From: Epinephelus fuscoguttatus
Taxonomy: Eukaryota; Chordata; Actinopteri; Perciformes; Serranidae
Length of the DNA: 64,000 bases
Direction of reading: 5' to 3'
Assembly: GCF_011397635.1 (NCBI RefSeq)
Contig: NC_064757.1
Span: 30,141,839-30,205,838, forward strand
The translations under genes were made by a program, and so were the position numbers. How positions within the stretch are numbered: position 1 is the first letter of the stretch; each line of letters starts with the position of its first letter. The notes beneath the pieces are model-generated. The model was not told the DNA's origin, searched no databases, and saw only the letters and a program-made list of their open reading frames with translations. Of the stretch, positions 25,101-35,828 are shown one piece after another.

Positions 25101-27802
25101 AGTCCTCCTCCCTCCTCTTAACAGTTTTTCACCTTAGGAGCTCTCTTAAGGCCTAAGATGCTTTGTGAATAACTTTTATCTTACTAAGGGAAAATTCTAG
25201 AATGATGTCACTAAGAGCTACTTTTAGTCTTAGGATTCTTTGTGAATATGGGCCCTGGTCATTTAAAACAAATAAAAGTGCAGAATAAAGTTTCATGTTG
25301 GAAAAATGATCTGTTTTTCTTTACTGGCCGTTGTGAAAACATGATTGGCCCCATCTAGAGCCAGTGTTTGGTTGTGTGTTATGGGCTAATTTAGAAACAT
25401 GGCAGTGCAACATGGCCATCTCAGTAGATGAGGACCCACTCCCTATGTAGATATAAACAACTCCCTCTAAGATAACGAAAAGGCAATGATTCTTATTTTC
25501 AGCTTTTTATACACTAAAGAAATCCTACCCCTAAATCCTGCACACTGACCTTTGAGTAATTTCTAGAGCTGTGGTTTTGGTCACACCTCTGGGGTGTGGT
25601 CACACATCTTAGTGTAATGTCAAAGTGAAAGCTTGTCAGAGCATTTGTTGGTTATGGTGATGCTTTTGTGTTTCAGAATAAACTCGGGGACACTGCTCTG
25701 CACGCTGCTGCCTGGAAGGGGTATTCTGACATTGTGGAAATGTTGCTCCGCAAAAGTGAGTGTCTACCCCCCGTCTCTTATTTGGTTTTATGGAAAAGAA
25801 ACTGGCCAGTAGGTCAGCGTCTTTATTTCAAAACAGAGAAGGGAAAACAGGGGAAACTCCATAAAGGTTTTATTAAAACCTAATATGGGAATTTGTGGTT
25901 TCAGATTGAGGAAACTGTAACCAGCTAACTGTCCTCACATCACATCCACACAGTTTTATCATTGTGTCATTTCTGTGTCTTTCTGTATGTAGTTTCTAGC
26001 CTTTTAGTGTGAGTATGTTTGTTTCAGATCCAAGGACAGACATCAGGAACAATGAGAAAAAGCTGGCTCAAGAGATGGCCACTGATGCAATGTGTGCTTC
26101 ACTTCTCAAAAGGAAGCAAGGAGGCAGTAAGTACAGCTGCCACTAGGGGGCAACCTCGCAGCACTGACACATCAGTATTACAAGGACAGGTCACACACTC
26201 AAACATGGAACAGAACAAGAAGCTTTATTACTGAAGTGAAAAATGATTGTCCGGCAACAAGTTTAGACATCCTTGAGAAACTCTTTAAGGTATGAGCAGT
26301 AATCGGTTTAACATGCACTTCGACAACCTGTAAACAGGAAGCCTTAACAGAAACCTTTATGGACAGGCTGTGGGATCCAGAAAGCTTATAGCTTGATGCA
26401 TACACACAGCTCACTGTATGTGTGTGCATCACCTGGAAGTCCATTCATTCCTATGGGAACCTCCATGATCTCTGAAATGTTTGCAATACTCTTTCTGTTT
26501 TTATTTTCCCCCCGGTTCAAAATTTGCCTCGAGTACCTTTGCTTTTTTATACAGAATCAAACAACGCTGGAATAATGCCATCCCAGTGTGCGATTTTAAA
26601 TAGCATGCCAGCATCCTGGGAGCAAAAGAGACGTGACATGTAACACAACAGCATTGGCATCTACTGTTGAAATATAATATATGTGTCAGGCAGAGCTTTC
26701 TAAGTAATAACAATGGCATTAACATGGCAGTAACAATCATTCATTGTCCCTGTTATATGGTGGCTGATCTCGTTCTCTGCTCATAAGATAAAGAGCTCCC
26801 AGACCTTATTGTATGTCTAACATACAGGCATTTTCAGCTGCTGTTCTTCTTCATTGAGTTAGCTGCTAACTGCTTTTAGCTGCTTTTTTAATTCTCCTGT
26901 TGCTGGGTCACACAGAAATCACATCACCCCAATGTCACACTTATCCCGTCCTGCCGGCTCACACTTTTTACACAGATGTCAATTTGGCTCTGATACCACT
27001 TCTGCAGCCGGCTTAAAGGCAGAACAACCTTGCCCCCCCACCCCCACCCCCCAATTTGTTTGAACCTATTATACAGAACTGCAAGGCAGAATAACAGCGC
27101 AAAATCCAGCCTTGAACAGACAGTGTAAAAGAGGCTATGTAGACCAGTGGTTCCAAACTTGTGCGTGGTCCAAAGTGGGTTGTGGGTACATTCTTAATGG
27201 ACCACAAGTGACTCACAAATGTGTGAAGTTTGTAAAAAAAACCACACTCTATTTTGAAATACAGTGACTTTTCAGCACAGAGCTTTTATTTTGAAGTGCT
27301 GTTTCCTGCTGTGGAGTGAGTAACTAACAGACAACTGCTTGACACATTTTGATTTACTACAGACAATAGCTGCCTATTTATGTGACTCACTGCTTTATGC
27401 ATGTCCTATTCATTGTGTAAACATTAAGAAATGAGGTATTGCATGTAGTCAGGGTGATATTTCTGGGGGGTGAGCTCCATTTTGGCAGAAGGGTTCAACG
27501 CAGGTTATTGTTGTTAAAGGGGTATGATGAGTAAGAAATGGGAAGGTTATTAAACTCCAGGAGACTCTCCTACGGGGTATTCATCGTAAACAAAACAAAT
27601 AAAACTTCACATGCTTAGGAACTTTAATTTTTTAAAGGATGCAACAGAAATTGGGCCGCTAATATTTTATGTTTTGACTATGAATATAATCAGGGAAGAG
27701 TTGCAGTATTCCTTTTATTAAGTGTCAATTTCCCTTGTTTCAGACATCACCCGCACACTCAGCAACGCTGAAGAGTATTTGGATGACGAGGACTCAGACT
27801 GA
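16174..27802 (+). CDS. ostf1: Osteoclast-stimulating factor 1 (SH3 and ankyrin adaptor)
   Basis: Small cytosolic adaptor known in mammals to promote osteoclast formation indirectly and to bind proline-rich partners. Coding exons: 16174-16207, 20300-20346, 21839-21889, 22218-22281, 22405-22458, 22671-22778, 23078-23127, 25677-25755, 26028-26126, 27744-27802. Phases join throughout and the product is 214 aa, the same length as human. A proline-rich N-terminus ([11 protein letters not shown]) precedes the SH3 domain (about 12-71: [17 protein letters not shown], Trp49-Trp50, IPSNYV at 61-66). Three ankyrin repeats follow (about 72-168: [35 protein letters not shown]). The tail [17 protein letters not shown] is acidic. 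The start is the first ATG after the NRF1-bearing promoter. Intron 7 carries a nested transposon; the exons are intact. Confidence 0.96.
17085..17320 (+). repeat. Probable interspersed repeat in ostf1 intron 1
   Basis: Contains TTTATTAGGTACACC followed by TAAAGTCTAATGCAG and a GCAATAAATCCT segment, words I associate with a repeat common in fish genomes. A related word, TACACTCAGTTGCCAG, lies just upstream near 16891. Family and boundaries are unknown; no target duplication was recognised. Confidence 0.35.
24663..24909 (+). pseudogene. Harbinger Myb/SANT-like DNA-binding protein fragment
   Basis: Encodes about 80 recognisable residues: a basic start, then [33 protein letters not shown] and [14 protein letters not shown]. 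This is the Trp-spaced layout of the Myb/SANT-like protein that accompanies Harbinger transposases and helps target DNA. After about 24905 the frame runs into antisense transposase sequence, so the 3' part of the gene is lost. It lies within ostf1 intron 7 in the same orientation as ostf1. It is probably not functional. Confidence 0.65.
24902..25066 (-). pseudogene. Harbinger transposase N-terminal fragment
   Basis: The minus strand encodes a HARBI1-like N-terminus: [19 protein letters not shown], then [19 protein letters not shown] and [16 protein letters not shown]. This is the typical helical region before the DDE nuclease domain. The catalytic part is missing: past about 24902 the frame simply reads the antisense of the Myb-like gene. 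The element therefore cannot make its own transposase. Confidence 0.6.
27145..27240 (+). mobile_element. hAT (Charlie-like) element end, truncated
   Basis: Begins CAGTGGTTCCAAAC and continues GTGGTCCAAAGTGGGTTG, the usual terminus and subterminal words of hAT elements, related to the complete small copy at 33939-34146. I did not find a matching second end downstream, so boundaries are approximate. It lies in ostf1 intron 9. Confidence 0.45.
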
Positions 27803-28860
27803 TCCGGCACTGTTGAGACATCATCACCGTCTTCCATTTGGTTTGTGGGGCCTTGGAGCTCAGAGAGTTTTATTACAGACCTAAAATGGATTTGCTGCTC
27901 TGTTTCCAACTGTAACTCCATTTTAGTTCCGTTATTTTGTGCAAACACCTCAGTTCTTGGCCCTCTGCGTCACGTCAGGGAGAATTTCAGAGCATTGAAT
28001 TGATGCGTTTTATAGTTTTTGCCAAGTGCATTTCCTCATGTGGGGGATTTGTCTTGGATGTTGCACACTGTGGACTGAGGGGCAGAGTGTATGTTGCAGC
28101 GGAAAACGGACCAGCTCTAAGAAACACATTCCAAACATACAGATTGTGTTCAACCCATTTACACTGGGCATTAAAGTGCCAGTGCAGATTAAAAGATTGA
28201 TCTGGTCTGTGTGTGTCAAATTTTAATGCTCCGTGTAAATTACTGAACTACAAACTCGCCCAAAAGGAATCATAAACACATTATCTCTTGCATCTTGGAG
28301 CTCTATCACAACTGGGAACAATTTAAATCTGTTTATGTACATCAGTCGGAGACAATGCAACGTGAATTTAACTTAAATATTTCCCTTTACCTGTTGTCTT
28401 TGTCAAATTAAGGGTGTGAGTAATGTGCTTTAACAGACCTAATATGGGAAATGTTTCTCTAAACTGTTGTATGGCAGCAATCTCCCTCCCCTTCCTTCAT
28501 AATGTCATGAAACTCATCTGTTACTCTGCACTGCACATATTTTGGTCTGTGTTATACCACCTCCACTGCTATTAAAGATCAGTTCAGTGTAATTTAAAAA
28601 AATCTGCCTTGTGTAAAACAGACTTAAAATTATTCTCATCTTTCAAGCTTTTGATGGTGTGATTTCCATCCTGGGAGCAAATTTCTGGTTTTATTGCTGC
28701 TTTCCAACAAATTTTATATATATATATAAAAAAGTGCCTTAAATATCTGTACCATAGCGAGTGTGTATTTGGTTATGTGTCAATGTGAACCTGCTTTTTT
28801 CTTCAAGATTTCTATCAGCTCTTTCTTCAATCTACAATAAAAGATTTTAACTTAAAATGT
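27803..28860 (+). other. ostf1: ostf1 3' UTR
   Basis: Follows the ostf1 stop codon with no in-frame continuation. About 1.03 kb separates the stop from the first convincing plus-strand AATAAA at 28836-28841. A short TA run lies near 28715-28730. Confidence 0.6.
28836..28841 (+). terminator. ostf1: Candidate poly(A) signal of ostf1
   Basis: Canonical AATAAA in a T-rich setting (CTACAATAAAAGATTTTAAC). It is the most convincing hexamer between the ostf1 stop and the next repeat-rich stretch. Confidence 0.6.
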
Positions 28861-29943
28861 CACACTGAGTAGAAACTTCTTAAAATACATAGCATACATA
28901 TGGCTCAGGGAAAATCAAAATATGTCAAACAGATCTTTGGATGCAAGCCTAAGAAGATTAGACAGACTTTTCGCAAATTACAGAGGCCATACTCGAGATT
29001 ATAATTACTCAAAGCTTCTCACAGTGAGCCAAATTCCTCTCATTACTTAGTGCAAGTGTGCAAACAAACCTGTCCTTTACATGTAAAGTAATACGCTTGG
29101 GGGCTGTACATTAATCTGTACAGGAATGCATAATAAACAACAGGGTTCCCACACGTTTTTCCATAGCTTTCCCTTATATTTTAGCTCACTTCTATGACTT
29201 TAAGTAGTTTAAAACAGTAAGACTTATATGGCATAGGGTGCAATAAAGGGGCTCTTCCTTCAGTGTGCTATGACAGGCATTGTTGTAAATATCTATCATA
29301 GAATAGGTGATTAAATGCCTTTGTGTCAACACTTACAGTACACAAAGCAGTAATGTTATCTGGCCTGGCTACAGCTGGTGTGAAAAATGTGATGGTGCTT
29401 GTTGTCCGTTGAGTGGTATTTAAGTTTATTTATGCTTTTTCCCTTTTATCATGGCTGAGCAGAGCCACTTCCCTTATGTTGGCAGTGTTAAATGATGTGG
29501 TGCAGAGCCTGCATCGAGCATCGTGCAGGTCTGCCTCTCTAATTTGTTGTTATTTGATGATAAAAAGCCATACATTATTTTACACTCAATTGCCAGGAAT
29601 CTGCAAAAAAAAACCAAAACCTCCTAGCACTAACTTTACGCACTTGTTAGAAATTTCCACTGCCAACTAGCTGCATATGCCAATCATGTGATACTAGTAA
29701 TGTTTCAACAGTCACAGAGCGCAGCATTAGATTTTAAATTTCTGATCAAAGGAACTTATTTCACGCAATGTTTGATATGTTTTAGAATTTTTATGAACAT
29801 ATTTTAAATAATTGCCAAAACAGTGTTAATTCAAAACTTTTCCAAAACATTTTTTTCAGGCCTGGAAAACATTTTTTTCTATTTCCATAACTTTTCCAGG
29901 ACTGTCATAAATTTGAATTTGGAGAACAGAAGCTGCCAACTCT

Positions 29944-30114
29944 ACTCTAAATTGCCCGTAGGTGTGAATGGTTGTCTGTCTCTATGTGTCAGCCCTGTGA
30001 CAGTCTGGCGACCTGTCCAGGGTGTACCCTGCCTCTCGCCCACTGTCAGATGGGATAGGCTCCAGCCCCCCGCGACCTTCAAGAGGATAAGCAGTTACGA
30101 AAATGGATGGATGG
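29944..30114 (+). mobile_element. L2-clade LINE 3' end fragment
   Basis: Plus-strand CTAAATTGCCCGTAGGTG, GTCAGCCCTGTGACAGTCTG, GGATAGGCTCCAGCC and a closing (ATGG)n tail. This is the 3' end of an L2-type LINE common in fish and the same module that forms the tail of the SINE at 8639-9001. It is 5'-truncated, as usual for LINE insertions. Confidence 0.65.
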
Positions 30115-30253
30115 ATTATTTTAGTACATTTAAAGGCATATTAATATATTTATCAAGCTAGTTACATATTTTTGATTTTGGCAACTTTTGTCCTCCATAC
30201 AGGGAACCCAAAAATACTCAAAAATACACACCATGTTCAAAAGTCAGAGAATT

Positions 30254-30259
30254 CCTTTA
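30254..30259 (-). terminator. Possible minus-strand poly(A) signal
   Basis: AATAAAG on the minus strand, followed at a suitable distance by a GT-rich stretch (ATGGTGTGTATTTTTG). It could end a long mapkapk5 3' UTR (about 5.6 kb past the stop) or an unannotated minus-strand transcript. I saw no canonical minus-strand hexamer closer to mapkapk5. Confidence 0.3.
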
Positions 30260-31375
30260 TTACAAAGTCAGCATGTTGATGATGTTCCAAAGACATAAAG
30301 GGCAGAAAAATAGATGGAAATACAGCAAGTCTTTGATGAGGGATTCAGGTACATGCTACATAACTGCCAGACCAGAGGGGGAAAAAAAGAAACAGATCGT
30401 TAAAGCAGAGAAAAGGCTCCGAACCTTTAAATGATTTCCTTTCCTCAACACTTCTTCCTCACTTACCAACATAAACAGGAATGGCTCAAAATATATAAAA
30501 CCCACCTCTCCGTACTTTACGAGCACACATACAGCAGAGGAAACGGAAGCAACTGGTATTTATCAAGAGTCGTAAGTGCTGACTAAACCATTTCTGCCTT
30601 TCAGGTCATTTATAATGAGCTGGTTAAAAAAAAAGGACCGAGTTACTTATCCTCAGTCAGCATCCATGCAAGAAGTCTAGCTTGTTTTGCTCATATAAAA
30701 TCTGAAATCTGGTCTCTCTTCGCAGAGCAGATAAGAAACAGGAAGTGACTAGTGGAAGCTATTTAATATTTGTGAAATATGTCCAAAGCTGGGTTATCCT
30801 GAATGTCAGTCTGAGGGCATCCTGCAGTAGCAACTACTCAGTAGAAGAATGCAGGGGAGGGAGGTAGCATCTTCCAAACCAACTGCCCCTCTGGGATTTT
30901 AAGTAACACTGAGCCAGACTGAGCAGCACACAGCAGGTACATGGTGTCTGAGCATGACTGGATTCTTCCCTCAGGGGGTTTTTATTGTTAGGAGCGTCAG
31001 TATCAAGTTACATGCCTCGACTTTACAGTACAAAATGCTAATAAATACACTACCCCTTCATCAGTAATGCTCACTCGGGTAGCAGAGGATATAAATTCTG
31101 TTATTTGTGGGTGGAAAGGAGATTTAAAAGGAAGCAGCTCTGATTCATTGATAGGCCTCCAGTAATACAAAGTAGGTCCAGCAAACACACTGAACCAGAC
31201 ACACACACAAAAAGCGTACACAAATTAATTACACTGTCACACATCCACACAGAAAAGGTCAACATAAAACAGAAGCATGAGGTTCCACTTTAAGTGAGAA
31301 GCTCTGCTGATTCTGCGTTACTGATGTACGAGCCAACATTAAACGAAAAACAAACCTGACTGCTGCACATAAAAG

Positions 31376-32570
31376 CAAAAGTTCGACATTTTGGGCTACG
31401 CTTAATTTACTTTCTGGCGGACATGAGAGCGATTGATATCACTTCCATATTTGTCCGTTAATTATAAAAAGTACCAGCACTTAGAAAACTCACTAATTAA
31501 TTTGTACAGAGCAAATGAGATATAACAAGTTAAGTAGTGCTCATCTGTATGACTGGGAGCTGTTGCCAGGCAACCAGTGGAGACTCTAGGAACTATGCTT
31601 GGTTCATAGAGTGGTAAAGGCATGGCGCACCCTACTCTCCCTCTGATTGGGTAGTTCTTGTTGCCTTTATTGGTTGGGCTGGTTAGGTTTAGGCATGAGG
31701 AGTGAGACTGGTTAGGTTTCGGGCATAATATAATATCTAATTTCATGCACAGGCTCTGGTTTAGGGGCCCCCTGAGACCTTGGACCTCTGGGCCTGGGCT
31801 CAGTAGACCCATTCTGTAATACACCCATGGGTTAGGGTAAGCTAATCAGAGGCAGAGTACACCTAATTAGGGTGTCTTCACCATCGTCGGAAAAGTGAAC
31901 CTGCAACTGGTTCACAGATGTATTGTTAGATCCACATTCTGGACCCAAAGATGGCACCTATTCAGTCCAATGAGACAGCTCGCCTGGTGCACATAGCAAA
32001 AAACTTTTAGGTATGTGGGCTTCTGAATGTGTGTGAGTTCCTGCATTATCCCATAAACTTAAAATTGTGGTGGCATCCAGATTTTTAAATCATTTTTCTC
32101 AGCTCAAGTTAAGTTTTACAATCGATCAAAAATTGATAACAGAATCATAACTGCCCTTGTTAGCAGTTCGAAGTGTCCCATAAACAGTTTCACAGACGTC
32201 TCTTTTAAAATAGTGGTCTGTGGGGAGAATGCTTTTTGGGGCTGCAATACTGCACGTGGCCTCTGGGTGGAATTGGAAGCAAGTGGCAGAGCAATATCCA
32301 GCTGCTCTAATACATCCATGGCCTTTTTACCCCATTAAATGGTGGATTGTCGATTTTACACTTTCATTTTTTTGTGTACAGGATTAAACAAACAAGTAAT
32401 AATGTGTTAATCAGTGAGCTTTAGAGGTGCTGGTAGGTGGTTTTTGTTGCAGTTGGACGAAGCCAAGCCAGCTGTGTCCAGTCTTTATGCTCAGCTAAGC
32501 TAACCAAGAAAGCTGGGCATGAAAGCAAATAAGCCTATTTCCCAAAATGGTGAAATATTCCTTTAATGTC
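31376..32570. mobile_element. Possible TTAA-type DNA transposon, two facing ends
   Basis: The left part at about 31376-31460 begins GTTCGACATTTTGGG and carries GGACATGAGAG. The right part at about 32435-32570 holds CCAGTCTTTATGCTCAGC and ends CCCAAAATGGTGAAATATTC then CTTTAA. The ends are inverted and correspond to the two ends of a repeat I recognise from fish genomes. The region between contains unrelated sequence, so this may be one enlarged copy or two solo ends. There is no left TTAA. Confidence 0.35.
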
Positions 32571-33886
32571 CGCACTGAGATAAAGGCTTATCTTAAGACA
32601 CAACCCCAATTTCTTTCCCCAGAAAATATATAACTATAATACGTGAATTTCAACAAAATGTTGCCAAACCAAGACGCCGCTTTGTGGAATGAGCGCCTTA
32701 ATTTCGTCACATGGAAACATGAAAGCAAATCACAGCCAAAAGGACAAACATCAATCACTACTCACAATGATTCTGAGTCTCCCCTTCATCCTGTCATTCA
32801 TTCTTACCGATAGGAGCAGTAAAGGATGAAGATAGCGCCCCATCAACAAGGCACATTGGAGCGTAAAACTTAGCCATGAAATAATAAGGCCTTTTCAAAC
32901 ACTTCTTATCGTTAGGATTTTAAGACGGACCGTCAGAATGATCTCTCAGAATCATGCTAGTAATGATTGCCTTTGCTTAAATTATAGTTTTGAAGCCAAA
33001 TCTAAATCAGAAATAGTTTTCCTTCATGTTAGTTACAAATGGTGTGGAAAAAACAGCTTACACATTGTCAGTCCTGCATCTTCAACATGTCAACTTAAAT
33101 GTGAACACCTGATCCTTTAGTTCATCTCAACATTAGAGAAGAATTTTTCAATGAACAGCAACAATATATATCTTTTCATTAAGGTCAAAAGGGGTTAATG
33201 CAGTAATCCTGACATGAAAATTTGTTCTGTATAAAGCTAAGACATCATCAAAGGGGAATTTGATTATAAAAGAAAAATTACTTAAGAACTATTCAGGCAC
33301 TGAACAAGAGAATTTGCACTCTGAGCCATCTTAACCCTGCTCTGTTGACTCAACGCAGCCTCGTTTAAACACCTGAACATGAATCCCTTCTTTCAACCCC
33401 TCTGAAGAAATAATAACAGATATGACTGGAGCACGAGAGCAAAACGGTGCAGCGGAAATCTCACTCTGGCTGATCAATGACATTAATTACAACTAAAGGG
33501 TGAGCGGAGGGAGGGAGCATTTGCTGGTATTCAGACCACTGAAACGACAGCAGTAATACTGACAGATAGATACATCTCACTACCATGTAAATGCATGCAC
33601 TATGAATACTTGATTAAATTATTGCCCTATTGCACATTCAGTAGCACTGCAAGTTTTATGAAATGGACCTGTTAATGGATGCTGAATCCTTTCTACTGAT
33701 CTCTCCTGTCATACAGACGTCAACTGCATTGCACCAAAAAATGCCCAGTGTTGTTGTGTTTCTGTTGGCTCAAGTAGCAAGCACTGTCACTGTAAAATGA
33801 CTTAAATGTTAACGGACTCTAGTCTGAATCCCAGTACATACAACTTTACATCAAAGCAGCTCAACCACTTTAACTGAAGACTGAAT

Positions 33887-34774
33887 TTAAGGGACAGTTC
33901 ATCTCCTTTTACCTGTAGTGCTACTCATCAGTCTAGATCAGTGATTCCCGACTGGTCCAGCCAGGGGGTCCAGATTTCTCTTCAGTCATTGGTTCAAGGT
34001 CCACGCAGTTTAATAGATTCAGCATCACAGTTGCATTTGGCGATGCTTTCTAGGTAGTCTTCTGTTTCTGTCGGTTAGTCACTCACTTTTCAGCAGGAAA
34101 TAGCTCTTCAAAATGACACCCGCAACCCACCATTTGGGGACCACTGATCTAGACTGTTTTGGTGTAAGTTGCTGAGTGTTGGAGATATCAGCCGCAGAGA
34201 TGTCTGCCTTCTCTCGAATATAATAGAACCAAGTGGCACTCAGCACGTGGTGCTCAAAGGGCCACAACATGCTTTTGAAAAACTCAACAGCAACGTCTCT
34301 TTCCAGAGATCATGACTCAATTACTCAAAGTGAATCCACAGACCTTGACGTGAGCAGCTTCATGTAGGAACTATTTTCTTTCTACAACTGACAACCACAT
34401 CACCGCGCAGAAGGAAGCGTGCAACATTACAGCTCAGTTGTGGAGGACGTCATTAATGTTTAGATCTCGCGCCGTCACAAGCACGAACGCCTTGTCCATC
34501 ACCCTTTGCACTGTGATACAGTTGCCGGGTATACTTTGGTAGACAGAAAATAGTTCCAACATGAAACTGCTCACAACAAGGTCTGTGGATTATCTTGAGT
34601 AATCGCATTATGACTTCTGGAAAGAGACATTGCTGTTGAGTTTTTTATATTCAAGAGAAGGCAGATATCTCCAACACTCTGCAACTCACACCAAAACAGT
34701 CTAGACTGATAAACAGCACTACAGGTAAGAGGAAAAATATGTATTTTCAACTTTGGGGTGAACTGTCCCTTTAA
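33887..34774. mobile_element. Foldback DNA transposon with TTAA target duplication (Kolobok/piggyBac-like)
   Basis: The ends are GGGACAGTTCATC at 33891 and, reversed, AGGGACAGTTCACC, flanked by TTAA at 33887-33890 and 34771-34774. The arms are very long: 33891 to about 34385 (minus the nested hAT) pairs with about 34541-34770. Many matched blocks are visible, such as CCACAGACCTTG with CAAGGTCTGTGG, and CTCAACAGCAACGTCTCTTT with AAAGAGACATTGCTGTTGAG. The TTAA duplication points to Kolobok or piggyBac mobilisation. No transposase is present. Confidence 0.75.
33931..34154. mobile_element. hAT MITE nested inside the foldback element
   Basis: A 208-bp insertion (33939-34146) with ends CAGTGATTCCCGACTGG and, reversed, CAGTGGTCCCCAAATGG. 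It is flanked by GTCTAGAT (33931-33938) and ATCTAGAC (34147-34154). The opposite arm of the host element, which lacks the insertion, reads CAGTCTAGACTG at the same point. The original target was therefore GTCTAGAC, and each duplicate has since changed by one base. The 8-bp duplication and CAGTG termini are hAT hallmarks. Confidence 0.85.
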
Positions 34775-35828
34775 GACCTTTCAAAATCACATCAGAAATG
34801 AGGATAAAAAAAGCCTTTATATAAAATAATTCACTTCATTTTACTTGACAAACACAAACGTAAGGAGCTGACACACTATCATCACTTCATGTGTGTGAGT
34901 TGAACTCAGCTTGCAAAACGTACATAGATCTAGTTTATCCTGAAAGTTCATTCTTGACTCAGGAAACAGTTTGACAATAAAGTCCTGAACTCAACTGGAG
35001 CTTTCAACCATCTCCGTCTTCTGCAGAAGGCCGTGAGAAAGTTTAAAGTACCAAAAAGGCTAGCAAGTGGGCCATATGTCAAGATGTTTTTCACTGTTCA
35101 TGCCTATTCCGTCTGCTTCGATCGATTTAGTGTTATCTCTTATAAGCTTTTTTTTTTAAAATAAAGGATTGTGACAAAATGAATTTCGGGCTGCATTTGT
35201 CTTTTTTCATGACACTTTCTTTCACCTCCATGTCCATTCTGCCTCGACACAACCAAAAGTTCAAGGGAACGTTACACAAAAACAAAGATTCATATAAGTG
35301 AAACGCAGTCTGGGAATCAGAGTGTGTGGAAGAACAAAATCACACCACAGACAACTTCTCTCGGCTTTAGAGCCCACCGCCAGGCTACAAGAAAGGTATA
35401 AAATAATTTCGTTTAAATAAATAAAATTCTTAGGAAAAAGAAAATAAAACAGAATAAAATCAAATAACTGGGATAAAACATGTGACGCCTCGGACAAGCA
35501 GCTAATAAAAATTCCCTCCCAGAAAATAATTTCTTTAACTGATTTTTTCTCTTCTTTTCTTTGTTTTTTTTTTTTGCAAAAATGAAAATATAGTTGTTTT
35601 TTTTCTCAATGTTCTTTGCAAGTGTCCATTTAAAAAAAAATTATAGTACCAATGAGTCCTCTTTGAAATATATCTACAGCTGTACAATATTTCTTGCAAG
35701 TGAAATTCATGGGAAAAAAAAAAAAAAAAGATTAGCGCATCATTTTACATAAAAAAGCCTCTTTACAGATATGGGTTAAAAAGGGTCATAATAAACAATA
35801 TAAAAAGAAGATAGAAAGACAGCACTTG

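Larger units (their letters stand above)
24063..25257. mobile_element. PIF/Harbinger deletion derivative nested in the MITE
   Basis: The element (24066-25254, about 1.19 kb) has inverted ends GGCCCGTATTCACAAAG and, reversed, GGCCCATATTCACAAAG. It is flanked by CAG (24063-24065) and CTG (25255-25257). The undisrupted MITE copy reads GACCAGGTGATTT at this point, so a 3-bp CWG duplication with one later change fits, as is usual for PIF/Harbinger. Inside are remnants of the two genes of such elements, listed separately, pointing toward each other with the middle deleted. Confidence 0.75.
23692..25555. mobile_element. MITE copy 1, interrupted by a Harbinger element
   Basis: Non-autonomous DNA transposon in ostf1 intron 7. 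Its ends are imperfect inverted repeats (GGAGCGGTGTGTAAGATTTA at the left; the right end, read in reverse, starts CTCAAAGGTCAGTGTGCAGG). The same element occurs at 60962-61699 with matching ends and interior. About 670 bp belongs to the MITE; the rest is the inserted element at 24066-25254. The interior has two related monomers with the motif AATTATCCACAGAGGTCTC followed by CAAAACAAA. The superfamily is not certain. Confidence 0.7.
28861..35828. other. Intergenic region between ostf1 and mapkapk5 3' ends
   Basis: The two genes converge here. No exon was recognised. About 28861-29940 is AT-rich with nothing identifiable. Then come an L2-type LINE tail (29944-30114), a possible minus-strand poly(A) site at 30254, two facing transposon ends (about 31376-31460 and 32435-32570), unassigned sequence at 32571-33886, a TTAA foldback element with a nested hAT (33887-34774), and about 34775-35828, which should be mapkapk5 3' UTR. 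A poly(A) tract lies at about 35715-35731. Confidence 0.5.

Noticed and set aside
31003-31824. Minus-strand frames between ostf1 and mapkapk5 as possible extra gene
   Set aside because: No recognisable protein and partly repeat-derived; no consistent exon chain could be built.
32116-32319. 67-codon minus-strand frame (starts MDVLEQLDIALPLAS)
   Set aside because: Looks coding-like in composition but lies between transposon ends and has no partner exon; probably repeat-derived.
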